The notes under the pieces: model-generated
Seen by the model: the letters and a program-made list of their open reading frames with translations, nothing else
Told to the model about the DNA's origin: nothing
Databases searched by the model: none
Part shown: piece after piece, positions 46,196-53,506 of the stretch
Position numbering within the stretch: position 1 is the stretch's first letter
How the letters are laid out: every line of letters begins with the position of its first letter
Program-made: the position numbers and the translations under genes
Origin: Burkholderia ubonensis subsp. mesacidophila
GTDB lineage: Bacteria; Pseudomonadota; Gammaproteobacteria; Burkholderiales; Burkholderiaceae
Direction of reading: 5' to 3'
Assembly (NCBI RefSeq): GCF_002097715.1
Contig: NZ_CP020738.1
Span: 620,001 to 684,000 of the forward strand
DNA: 64,000 nucleotides

Positions 46196-46594
46196 TTACT
46201 TGATCAAGTGCATGCCAGCGACCTTCGAAGCGGTCACGTCGAAAGTAGCTGTGTACTCGCACTCGGCCACATGCCCCGACCGCTCGATCAGGCAATCCGC
46301 GAAATCCGCCTTCGCAGACGCGACGAAAACGCGAAGGGCTTTTCGCACCGTGTCAGCACCTTCAACGACCAGTTCTTTGGTGCCGATCATGGAGTCGATG
46401 ATGTCATTCATCTGTTCGCGCTCGACGCCATAGCAGCGTGCGAGCACCCAGACGACCTCGACCAAGGCGACCTGCGAAACATACCCCGGCCGTTCGGCCG
46501 ACAGGGACTCCATCAGCGCCGTCGCCTTCTTCGACTGCACGGCGTCGTCCTGTGCGAAGTAACGGACCAGCACGTTCGTATCCAGTCCGATCAT
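46196..46594 (-). CDS. vapC: VapC-type PIN-domain toxin
   Basis: A 132-residue PIN-domain ribonuclease. Asp5 in MIGLDTNVLVRYFAQDD, Glu in QVALVEVVWVLARCY and Asp in AKADFADCLIERSG form the Mg-binding acidic site. Its start overlaps the antitoxin stop by 4 bp (ATGA), the standard layout for a VapBC operon. The toxin probably cleaves a specific RNA when the antitoxin is degraded. The last residues (VAGMHLIK) are complete. Confidence 0.9.
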   Translation of the reverse strand: MIGLDTNVLVRYFAQDDAVQSKKATALMESLSAERPGYVSQVALVEVVWVLARCYGVEREQMNDIIDSMIGTKELVVEGADTVRKALRVFVASAKADFADCLIERSGHVAECEYTATFDVTASKVAGMHLIK

Positions 46595-46836
46595 CGCGCG
46601 GATGCCCCCTGCTCCGCGATGGCCCGGTTCATGTCCTCGATCGACACGGGTTTCGCGGGCTTCTTCACGATGCCCTTGAGGGACGCCAGCGGGCGCGTGG
46701 CCGGGTAAACCTCATACCGGCCGGTTGTCTCGTTGAGGCTGAATTCGATCCGGTCGCCAGCCTGCAGACCAAGTTGATTGCGCACGTCCACGGGGATCGT
46801 GACCTGGCCCTTTGAAGTGATAGTTGCTGCTGTCAT
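46591..46836 (-). CDS. vapB: VapB-type AbrB-fold antitoxin
   Basis: An 81-residue antitoxin. The N-terminal AbrB/SpoVT DNA-binding fold reads TITSKGQVTIPVDVRNQLGL then QAGDRIEFSL. The C-terminal tail (SLKGIVKKPAKPVSIEDMNR) would wrap and inhibit VapC. The ATG at 46834-46836 follows TTGGAGGTGTCATC. The upstream perfect inverted repeat is the likely autoregulatory operator. Confidence 0.9.
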   Translation of the reverse strand: MTAATITSKGQVTIPVDVRNQLGLQAGDRIEFSLNETTGRYEVYPATRPLASLKGIVKKPAKPVSIEDMNRAIAEQGASAR

Positions 46837-46846
46837 GATGACACCT

Positions 46847-46880
46847 CCAATATTCCTTACTTTAAGGTAAGGAATATTGG
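46847..46880. promoter_or_regulatory. VapBC operator, perfect 14-bp inverted repeat
   Basis: CCAATATTCCTTAC at 46847-46860 and GTAAGGAATATTGG at 46867-46880 are exact reverse complements around a TTTAAG loop. The repeat begins directly upstream of the vapB ribosome site, as expected for antitoxin-mediated autorepression. Confidence 0.75.
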
Positions 46881-46923
46881 GGCGCAAGGGCAGAATGGGT
46901 GTTCGACACGCGAATCGACACTT

Positions 46924-47587
46924 TCAAATCACCCGTCTTACGATCGCTGACAGGCGCACTGGATCGCCATCGATGAGGTTCTTAACGGCAGACAGGCTCG
47001 AAACTCCGATCAGTTCCTGGATGAGTTTCAACGAGCGACCGTCACGAGGGAGGCGGACAGCGAATGTGCGTCGCGCGGCCGACGCGTTGCCGCCCTCGAT
47101 GCCTGCTTGCTGATGTAGGCGCCGGACAATTTCCGTCAGGGTTTCGCACGAATAGCTCACCGCGCCGCTGCCTGTTACGCGCCGCGTGAAGGTGAACGGT
47201 TCGCCGTCGCTCGCCCTGAATGGCGGTCCCCGCGGGTCCAGCCCTCGATACGCTGCCGGAGTGATCGTGACGCCATGTCGTGCCACGAGCCGGTACGCAA
47301 GGTAGTCGTCAATCGCCTGGCAAGTCCTAGTGTTCGCCCGCACCAACGGTCGAACCTTGCCGTTGAAGGCAATTTCGGCGCGCACAGCTGACTCGACGCG
47401 CACCGCTCCGTTCGCCTCCAGGTAATCCGAAACAAGCAGCTTTGCCGCCTCGTTCGGCATCAGGCCTGTACCGTAGAAAAGGAGCAGAAGCGCCACGTCG
47501 CGAACGGGACTTTGTCCCGTCACAGCGAGCGGCTACTTTGAGCGCGTGTCGAAGCTGATGGGGCTCTATAACTGGTGGCTTTGCCAT
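46924..47587 (-). pseudogene. site-specific integrase-like gene, frameshifted by a 4-bp duplication
   Basis: The gene opens at an ATG at 47585-47587 (MAKPPVIEPHQLRHALKVAA) and continues in another frame as VTGQSPVRDVALLLLFYGTG. Between them the minus strand reads CGCT twice in tandem (47524-47531). Removing one copy restores a 219-codon frame ending at 46924. The C-terminal block (SAARRTFAVRL, LIQELIGVSS) resembles tyrosine recombinases. However, it lacks the catalytic histidine and tyrosine, which may be a trait of this branch. Re-initiation at GTG 47523 could still make a 199-residue product. It lies at the right end of the island. Confidence 0.65.
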
Positions 47588-47790
47588 GGCATAACTCCGA
47601 GAATTGAGTGCTGAATTCTCAGTCATTACGAGGAAGTTTGCCCGCGCCGACACGCAAACACGGCGGACAGCCGTAACACTCCTCACTTCCTCGGAAAAAT
47701 CGGCGCAGCCATATCCGCGCGCAGGACCGTTGCGTCGCAGCATTCATCAACCGCGAAATGCGGATACGCTGTCTTATCAGGAGACACATC

Positions 47791-48642
47791 ATGCCCAACC
47801 CCATCCTCGTAACCGGCGCGACCGGCACGATCGGCCGCGAACTCGTCGCGCAACTGAAAGCGACGGGCGCGCACGTGATCGCCGGTTCGGCGAGCGGCAA
47901 GGCGGTCGAAGGCGTCGAAACCCGCCATGCCGATTTCGCCGACACTGCGAACCTCGCGAGCGCGTTCGACGGCATCGACACGCTGTTCCTGCTGCTGCCG
48001 CTGCAGGCCGACATGGTGACGCTCGCGGGCAACGCGGTCGCCGCGGCCAAGGCGGCCGGGGTCCGACACATCGTCCGCTCGTCGGGCGCGGGCGCCGATC
48101 CGGCGAGCATGGTCGCGATCGCGCGCGTGCAGGGCGAAATCGACCGGATCGTGACGGAAGCGGGGATCGCGTACACGATCACCCGACCGAACTGCTTCAT
48201 GCAGAACTTCGTGACCTTCTATGCGGACATGATCCGCGCGGGCGCGCTGTATCTCCCGCAGGGCGACGGCAAGGTGTCGTTCGTCGACGTGCGCGATATC
48301 GCGGCCGTCAACGCGGCGATCCTGCAGCGCCCGGCCGAACATGCCGGCAGGACTTACGACCTGACCGGCGGCGAAGCGCTGTCGAACGCCGACGTGACGG
48401 CGCGCGTCGGCGCGGCGCTCGGGCGCAAGGTCGACTATGTGGCGGTGTCGGATGAGGCGGCAATCGCGTCGATGCGCGACGCGGGCGTGGATGCGTGGTC
48501 GATCGACACGCTGATGAGCCTGAGCAGGCTGATCGCGGCCGGCCATGCGGCGGCGGTGAGCGCCGACGTGCAAACGCTGCTGGGACGGGCGCCGGTTTCG
48601 TTCGAGCGGTTTGTCGAGGATTACGCCGGGCGTTGGCGGTGA
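47791..48642 (+). CDS. NmrA-like NAD(P)-binding reductase
   Basis: A 283-residue atypical short-chain dehydrogenase. The nucleotide motif ILVTGATGTIGRELVAQL starts near residue 5. Later landmarks are GIDTLFLLLPLQADMV, HIVRSSGAGADPASM, TRPNCFMQNFVTFY and SFVDVRDIAAVNAAIL. A catalytic YxxxK is absent, as in NmrA/quinone-oxidoreductase-2-like proteins, which act as redox sensors or quinone reductases. ATG at 47791 follows CAGGAGACACATC. Its probable former regulator is the LysR remnant on the far side of the island. Confidence 0.88.
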   Translation: MPNPILVTGATGTIGRELVAQLKATGAHVIAGSASGKAVEGVETRHADFADTANLASAFDGIDTLFLLLPLQADMVTLAGNAVAAAKAAGVRHIVRSSGAGADPASMVAIARVQGEIDRIVTEAGIAYTITRPNCFMQNFVTFYADMIRAGALYLPQGDGKVSFVDVRDIAAVNAAILQRPAEHAGRTYDLTGGEALSNADVTARVGAALGRKVDYVAVSDEAAIASMRDAGVDAWSIDTLMSLSRLIAAGHAAAVSADVQTLLGRAPVSFERFVEDYAGRWR

Positions 48643-48654
48643 GCGGGGGCTGAC

Positions 48655-48696
48655 GACGCCCGGCCCGAGGATGGCGGGCGGTTGGGCCGGCGCGTC
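48655..48696. terminator. hairpin between convergent NmrA-like and kinase genes
   Basis: GACGCCCGGCCC pairs with GGGCCGGCGCGTC (one-base bulge) across the 60-bp gap. Position between convergent stops supports a terminator role; there is no T tract. Confidence 0.5.
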
Positions 48697-48702
48697 GCGG
48701 CG

Positions 48703-50145
48703 TCAGGCCCTCGGGCGATCGCGCGTCATGGCGGGATCGGGTTGGCCCGCGACGCGCTGCGAGCGCGGAAACGTCAGCACCACCGCAAACCCGCCCGCCG
48801 GCGGAAACGCGAACCCGACCCGCCCGCCATGCGCCTTCATCACTTCCTGCACGATCGCGAGGCCGAGCCCCGAACCCGTGCGCCGTTCGCTGCCGTCCGG
48901 CGCGATCCGCACGAACGGCTGCAATGCCGCGTCCCAGTGCTCGCGCGGAATGCCGCGGCCGTTGTCGGTGACGGTCAATGTCACCGCATCGCCGGCGGTG
49001 GTGACCGACACCGCGATGTCGTCCGCATGGCCGTGCAGCAACGCATTGTGCAGCACGTTCGACAGCGCTTCCTGCAGGCTGATCGCGTCGCCGTCGATCC
49101 ACGCCTGCGGCGCATCGCTGTCGAACGCGACCGCCACGTCGCGCGCGTCGGCGAGCGGGATCGTGCGGCCGAGCACTTCCTTGGCAATCCCGACCAGTTC
49201 GACCGGCTGCAGCGGCACGACCTCGGTGCGATGGATCACCATCGCGTGATTCAGCAGCTGGCCGGTCAGCCGGCCGACGTCGGCGCAGGTTGCGCGCAGC
49301 GCGTCGAGCCGCGCCGCGTGGCGCGCCGGATCGGTTTCGCTGCCGAGCAGCTCGATCTGCGCATCGAGCCGCGCGAGCGGCGTGCGCATCTGGTGCGCGG
49401 CGTCGGCGATGAAGCGCTGCATCGCCGCGATCCGCTCGGCGAGACGGCGCATCAGCCCATTGATCGCGCCGATGATCGCGTCGATCTCGCTCGGCGTGTC
49501 GACGGCCACCGGCCGCAGGTCGGCGGGATCGCGCGCGGCGATGATCGTCTCGATCTGCGCGAGCGGGCGCAGGCCGCGCCGGATCGCGAGGCCGCTCGCG
49601 CCGATCGCGAGCACGCTCATCAGCAGGATCAGCGTCCACACCTTGAAGCTCATGTCGTTCGTCAGCTGCTGGCGCGCGTTCGTCGTCTGCGCGACGGTGA
49701 CGAGCGCCCAGCCGGGCGTGCGCTCCTCGGGCATGTAGCGCGCGATGGTCGCCATCCGGATGCGCTGGCGCTGGTACGCGCCGTTCGCGAACGCGGGGCC
49801 CTGCTGCGCGGCGGCGAGGGTCGCGGGGCTCGCGAGATCGTTGTAGCCGGCCACGACGACGCCGCGCGAATCGACGACCTTGTAGTAGACGAGGTCGTAG
49901 CGCGACAGCGTCGACAGCGCGGCGACCGGCGGATTCAGCGCGAGCACGCCGCCCTGCACGTAGAGGTCTTCCGCGACCTGGATCGCGGCGCCGGCGAGCA
50001 ACTGATCGTACGCGCGCTCGGCGGCGACGCCCGCGTAATAGCGCGCGATCGCGGCAAGCGCGAGCGCGCCCGACGCGACGACGAGCGCGATGAACAGCAG
50101 CGTGCGCCCGAACAGCGTCTTCGGAAACCAGTCAATGCGCGGCAA
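48703..50145 (-). CDS. sensor histidine kinase (TctE-like)
   Basis: A 480-residue inner-membrane kinase. Helices at about 11-33 and 168-188 flank a periplasmic 2CSK-N-type sensor. HAMP (about 189-240) leads to the dimerisation domain with His251 (FIADAAHQMRTPLARL). The ATPase domain shows LSNVLHNALLHG, VTDNGRGIP and RTGSGLGLAIVQE. It overlaps the preceding response regulator by 14 bp. The layout resembles TctDE, which senses tricarboxylates. The divergent substrate-binding protein and MFS gene are probable targets. Confidence 0.92.
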   Translation of the reverse strand: MPRIDWFPKTLFGRTLLFIALVVASGALALAAIARYYAGVAAERAYDQLLAGAAIQVAEDLYVQGGVLALNPPVAALSTLSRYDLVYYKVVDSRGVVVAGYNDLASPATLAAAQQGPAFANGAYQRQRIRMATIARYMPEERTPGWALVTVAQTTNARQQLTNDMSFKVWTLILLMSVLAIGASGLAIRRGLRPLAQIETIIAARDPADLRPVAVDTPSEIDAIIGAINGLMRRLAERIAAMQRFIADAAHQMRTPLARLDAQIELLGSETDPARHAARLDALRATCADVGRLTGQLLNHAMVIHRTEVVPLQPVELVGIAKEVLGRTIPLADARDVAVAFDSDAPQAWIDGDAISLQEALSNVLHNALLHGHADDIAVSVTTAGDAVTLTVTDNGRGIPREHWDAALQPFVRIAPDGSERRTGSGLGLAIVQEVMKAHGGRVGFAFPPAGGFAVVLTFPRSQRVAGQPDPAMTRDRPRA

Positions 50146-50797
50146 TCTGGTACCCCATCCCGCGCGCGGTGCGGATCTCGACCGAGCTGCCCTGCAGCTT
50201 CCTGCGCACGCGCGTCACGTATTGCTCGACCGCGTTCGCGGTCGGCTCGTTGCCGAAGCTGAACAGCTGGTTCAGCAGCTCTTCCTTCGAAAAGATCCGC
50301 TGCGGCCGGCTCGCGAGAATCTCGAGCAGCGCGAACTCCTGGCGCGACAGCGACAGCGGCTTGCCGTCGAGTTCGGCGAGGCGGCTGCTGCGGTCGATCG
50401 CGAGGCCGCTGAGCGTCAGCACGTCGTTCGCATGGCCGCTGTTGCGGCGCAGGAGCGCCTGCACGCGCGCGTCCAGTTCGCGATAGTCGAACGGCTTCAC
50501 GAGGTAGTCGTCCGCGCCGAGCCCGAGGCCGCTCACGCGGTCGTCGATCGCCGAGCGCGCGGTGACGAGCAGCACCGGCGTCGTGCTGCCCGACGCGCGC
50601 AGGTGGCGCAGGATCGCGAAGCCGTCCATCGCGGGCAGCATCACGTCGAGCACGACGAGATCGAAGCGCTCGACGCGCAGCAGGCTGTCCGCCGTCGCGC
50701 CGTCGGTTTCGAGGTCCACCGCGTGGCCGAGCCGCGTCAGGCGGCTGCGGATCGCCGCACCGATTTCGGCGTCGTCCTCTACGACGAGAATGCGCAT
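50132..50797 (-). CDS. response regulator (TctD-like, OmpR family)
   Basis: A 221-residue DNA-binding regulator. The receiver has EDD at 7-9, phospho-acceptor Asp51 (LVVLDVMLPAMDG) and Lys in DDYLVKPFDYREL. The winged helix (about 125-220) reads LSRQEFALLEILASRPQRIF, NAVEQYVTRVRRKL and ending GMGYQIAAH. I chose the ATG at 50795-50797, with AGGA upstream. An ATG 21 bp earlier is also in frame. It overlaps its kinase gene and is divergent from the substrate-binding protein gene. Confidence 0.93.
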   Translation of the reverse strand: MRILVVEDDAEIGAAIRSRLTRLGHAVDLETDGATADSLLRVERFDLVVLDVMLPAMDGFAILRHLRASGSTTPVLLVTARSAIDDRVSGLGLGADDYLVKPFDYRELDARVQALLRRNSGHANDVLTLSGLAIDRSSRLAELDGKPLSLSRQEFALLEILASRPQRIFSKEELLNQLFSFGNEPTANAVEQYVTRVRRKLQGSSVEIRTARGMGYQIAAH

Positions 50798-50966
50798 GTT
50801 GCCGTCCTGCCGATTCACTGGGTTACGGGTATTCCCGGGGAGGGGATGTCAGCATTTTCTCAGACTCGCTCGATACTCTGTGCACAGCCGGAGATTGCAG
50901 AGACGGCATTAATACCAGAGGAGACGGCAACATGCAGCAGGCAACGAGCGAAGCGGGAGCGCGCGC

Positions 50967-51983
50967 ATGACGCCGTCGCTGCGTCGCCGCGCATTCGTCG
51001 CCGCCGGGCTCGGCGCGGCGCTCGCGCCGTCGCTCGTGCTGCCGAAGCCGCGCACGGTGCGGATCTCGAAAGGCTACGGCGTGCTGTACCTGCCGCTGCT
51101 CGTGATGGAGCGGCAGCGGCTGTTCGAGCGGCACGCGGCGCGCCACGGCGTGCGCGACGTCAGCGTCGACTGGGTGCTGCTCGACGGCGGCAACTCGGTC
51201 AACGACGCGATGATGGCCGGCACGCTCGACTTCGCGGGCGCCGGCGCACCGGGCTTCATCGAGCTGTGGGCGCGGGCGCGCGGGATTCCCAACGTCGAGG
51301 TGATCGGCATCAGCGGGCTGTCGACGACGTCGCTGTCGCTGAACGCGAACCGGCCCGGGCTCGCGTCGCTGCGCGACTTCACTTCGTCAGACCGGATCGC
51401 GGTGCCGGGCATCCGCACGTCGCTGTCGGCGGTCGTGCTGCAGATGGTGGCGGGCAAGCTGCTGGGCCAGAAACATTTCGCGCAGCTCGATTCGATCACC
51501 GTGAACCTGCCGCATCCGCAGGCGATGCAGGCGCTGATCCGGCACGAGAACGGCGTCACCGCGCACTTCACGTCGCCGCCGTTCTCGACGCTCGAACTCC
51601 GGCAGCCGGGCATCCATCGCGTCGTCAGCTCGATCGACGTGCTTGGCCCGCTGACGCTCGACGTCGTGTTCGCGCCGAAGCGGCTCGTCGACGCGGAACC
51701 CGCGCTTGCCGCCGCGTTCCTCGGCGCGCTCGACGACGCGAACCGGCTGATCGCGCAGGACCCGCGCGCGGCGGCGGCGATCTACGCGTCGGCGTCGGGC
51801 GTCGGCGTGTCGCACGACGACGTGATGCAGATGCTCGCCGCGCCCGAGACGCGTTTTTCGGTGCGGCCGAACCAGCTGATGGACTACGTCGATTTTCTCT
51901 ACATGGCCGGCACGATCAAGGCGAAGCCGCGCACGTGGCAGGAGATGTTCGCGCCGATGCTCGACGGCTTCCGGTCGTCGTAG
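50967..51983 (+). CDS. NitT/TauT-type ABC substrate-binding protein without partner permease
   Basis: A 338-residue periplasmic binding protein. The N terminus MTPSLRRRAFVAAGLGAALA has a twin-arginine-like signal. The body shows GYGVLYLPLLVMERQRLFER, DGGNSVNDAMMAGTLDFAGA and VPGIRTSLSAVVLQMVAG, as in SsuA/TauA/ThiY-like proteins. No ABC permease or ATPase is nearby; an MFS gene follows after 45 bp. It may feed a distant ABC system or present a ligand to the TctE-like kinase encoded divergently. Confidence 0.85.
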   Translation: MTPSLRRRAFVAAGLGAALAPSLVLPKPRTVRISKGYGVLYLPLLVMERQRLFERHAARHGVRDVSVDWVLLDGGNSVNDAMMAGTLDFAGAGAPGFIELWARARGIPNVEVIGISGLSTTSLSLNANRPGLASLRDFTSSDRIAVPGIRTSLSAVVLQMVAGKLLGQKHFAQLDSITVNLPHPQAMQALIRHENGVTAHFTSPPFSTLELRQPGIHRVVSSIDVLGPLTLDVVFAPKRLVDAEPALAAAFLGALDDANRLIAQDPRAAAAIYASASGVGVSHDDVMQMLAAPETRFSVRPNQLMDYVDFLYMAGTIKAKPRTWQEMFAPMLDGFRSS

Positions 51984-52028
51984 GCGCACCCCCCCCAACA
52001 CACAACCGATACCCCGGAGGAGCACGCA

Positions 52029-53339
52029 GTGAACGCCACCGAAACCCTGGACCTCGCGTTAGCCGAGGAGCGGCACGTCATGTCGAAGATGGCGCGGCGC
52101 CTGCTGCCCATCCTCGTCGTGATGTTCCTGATCGCGTTCATCGACCGGCAGAACGTCGGCTTCGCGAAGCTGCAGATGGTGCACAGCCTCGGAATGACGG
52201 AGGCCGCGTTCGGTCTTGCGTCGTCGCTGTTCTTCATCGGCTACCTGCTGTTCGAGGTGCCGAGCACGCTCGCGCTGCATCGCTACGGCGCGCGCGTGTG
52301 GCTCGCGCGCATCATGCTGACGTGGGGGCTGATCACGGTGGCGATGGGCTTCACGACGTCGATGCCGGTGTTCTGCGGGCTGCGCTTCGCGCTCGGCATC
52401 GCCGAGGCGGGCTTTTATCCGGGCGTCATCTATTACCTGACGCTGTGGTTTCCGCAGAGCTATCGCGCGAAGGTGCTCGGCATCTTCACGCTCGGCAGCG
52501 CGCTCGCGAACATGCTCGGCTCGCTGGTCGGCGGCTGGCTGCTGAGCCTGAACGGCGTGTGGGGGCTCGCGGGCTGGCAGTGGGTGTTCGTCGCGACGGG
52601 CATCCCGGCGGTGGCGGTCGCGATCGTCGTGTTTCGCGTGCTGCCCGCGTCGTATCGCGACGCGCGCTTCCTCGACGCGCGCGAGAAGCAGGTCGTCGCT
52701 GCCGCGCTCGAACGCGAGAAGCCCGCGCAGGCCGAGCACGGGCAGCCGTGGAAGGCGCTGCTCGATCCGCGCGTGATGCTGTTCGCGGCCACCTACATGC
52801 TGATGTCGACGTCGCTGTACGGCGTCACGTACTGGCTGCCGACGCTCGTGAAGTCGTTCGGCGTGTCGAGCGGCGTGAACGGTTTCCTCAGCATGCTGCC
52901 GTGGGCGCTCGCGGTGCTGCTGCTGCTCTGGCTGCCGGCGAAGCTGCGCCGCGCGAAGAGCATCCTGCGCACGATCGCGATCGTCGCGGCGCTCGGCGCG
53001 CTCGGCTTCCTGCTGAGCCTCGTGCTGCCGTCGACGCCGCTGCGCTTCGTCGCGCTCGTGCTCGGCGGCGCGTGCATCCCGCTGCTGTATCCGTGCTTCT
53101 GGTCGATGCCGCCGCGCTACTTCACCGGCGCGCGCGCGGCGGCGAGCGTCGCGGCGATCAACTCGATCGGCAACCTCGGCGGCTTCTTCAGCCAGAACCT
53201 GATGCCGTTCGCGGGCAAGGTGACGGGCACCGCGTTCGGGCCGATGATCGTGCCGATCGTGTGCCTCGCGCTGCTCGGGATCGGCGCGCTGGTCGCGTGG
53301 ACGCGCTCGGAGCGCGGGATGGTCGCGGCGCAGGCGTGA
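52029..53339 (+). CDS. MFS transporter, anion:cation symporter (ACS) family
   Basis: A 436-residue inner-membrane permease with twelve helices. FLIAFIDRQNVGFAKLQM in helix 1, the stretch GFYPGVIYYLTLWFPQSYRA, and the central loop PAEHGQPWKALLDP-like region are typical of the ACS family. This family takes up organic acids such as phthalate, tartrate, glucarate or hydroxyphenylacetate. It starts at a GTG at 52029 after CGGAGGAGCACGCA. It is co-directional with the binding-protein gene and so is probably in the regulon of the TctDE-like system. Confidence 0.88.
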   Translation: MNATETLDLALAEERHVMSKMARRLLPILVVMFLIAFIDRQNVGFAKLQMVHSLGMTEAAFGLASSLFFIGYLLFEVPSTLALHRYGARVWLARIMLTWGLITVAMGFTTSMPVFCGLRFALGIAEAGFYPGVIYYLTLWFPQSYRAKVLGIFTLGSALANMLGSLVGGWLLSLNGVWGLAGWQWVFVATGIPAVAVAIVVFRVLPASYRDARFLDAREKQVVAAALEREKPAQAEHGQPWKALLDPRVMLFAATYMLMSTSLYGVTYWLPTLVKSFGVSSGVNGFLSMLPWALAVLLLLWLPAKLRRAKSILRTIAIVAALGALGFLLSLVLPSTPLRFVALVLGGACIPLLYPCFWSMPPRYFTGARAAASVAAINSIGNLGGFFSQNLMPFAGKVTGTAFGPMIVPIVCLALLGIGALVAWTRSERGMVAAQA

Positions 53340-53506
53340 GCGCGCGGGGCGGGGTCAACGCAGCACGATCTTGCGCCCTGCGATCGAGAAGTTGGTCGAC
53401 ACCTGCGCGTTCGACAGCAGGGTCTTGATCGCATCGATGTCGGGCCGACGAGGCAGGGCGATGGCGCCGGATCGTAGCGCCGCGCCGGCATCCCGACCAT
53501 CGTGCG

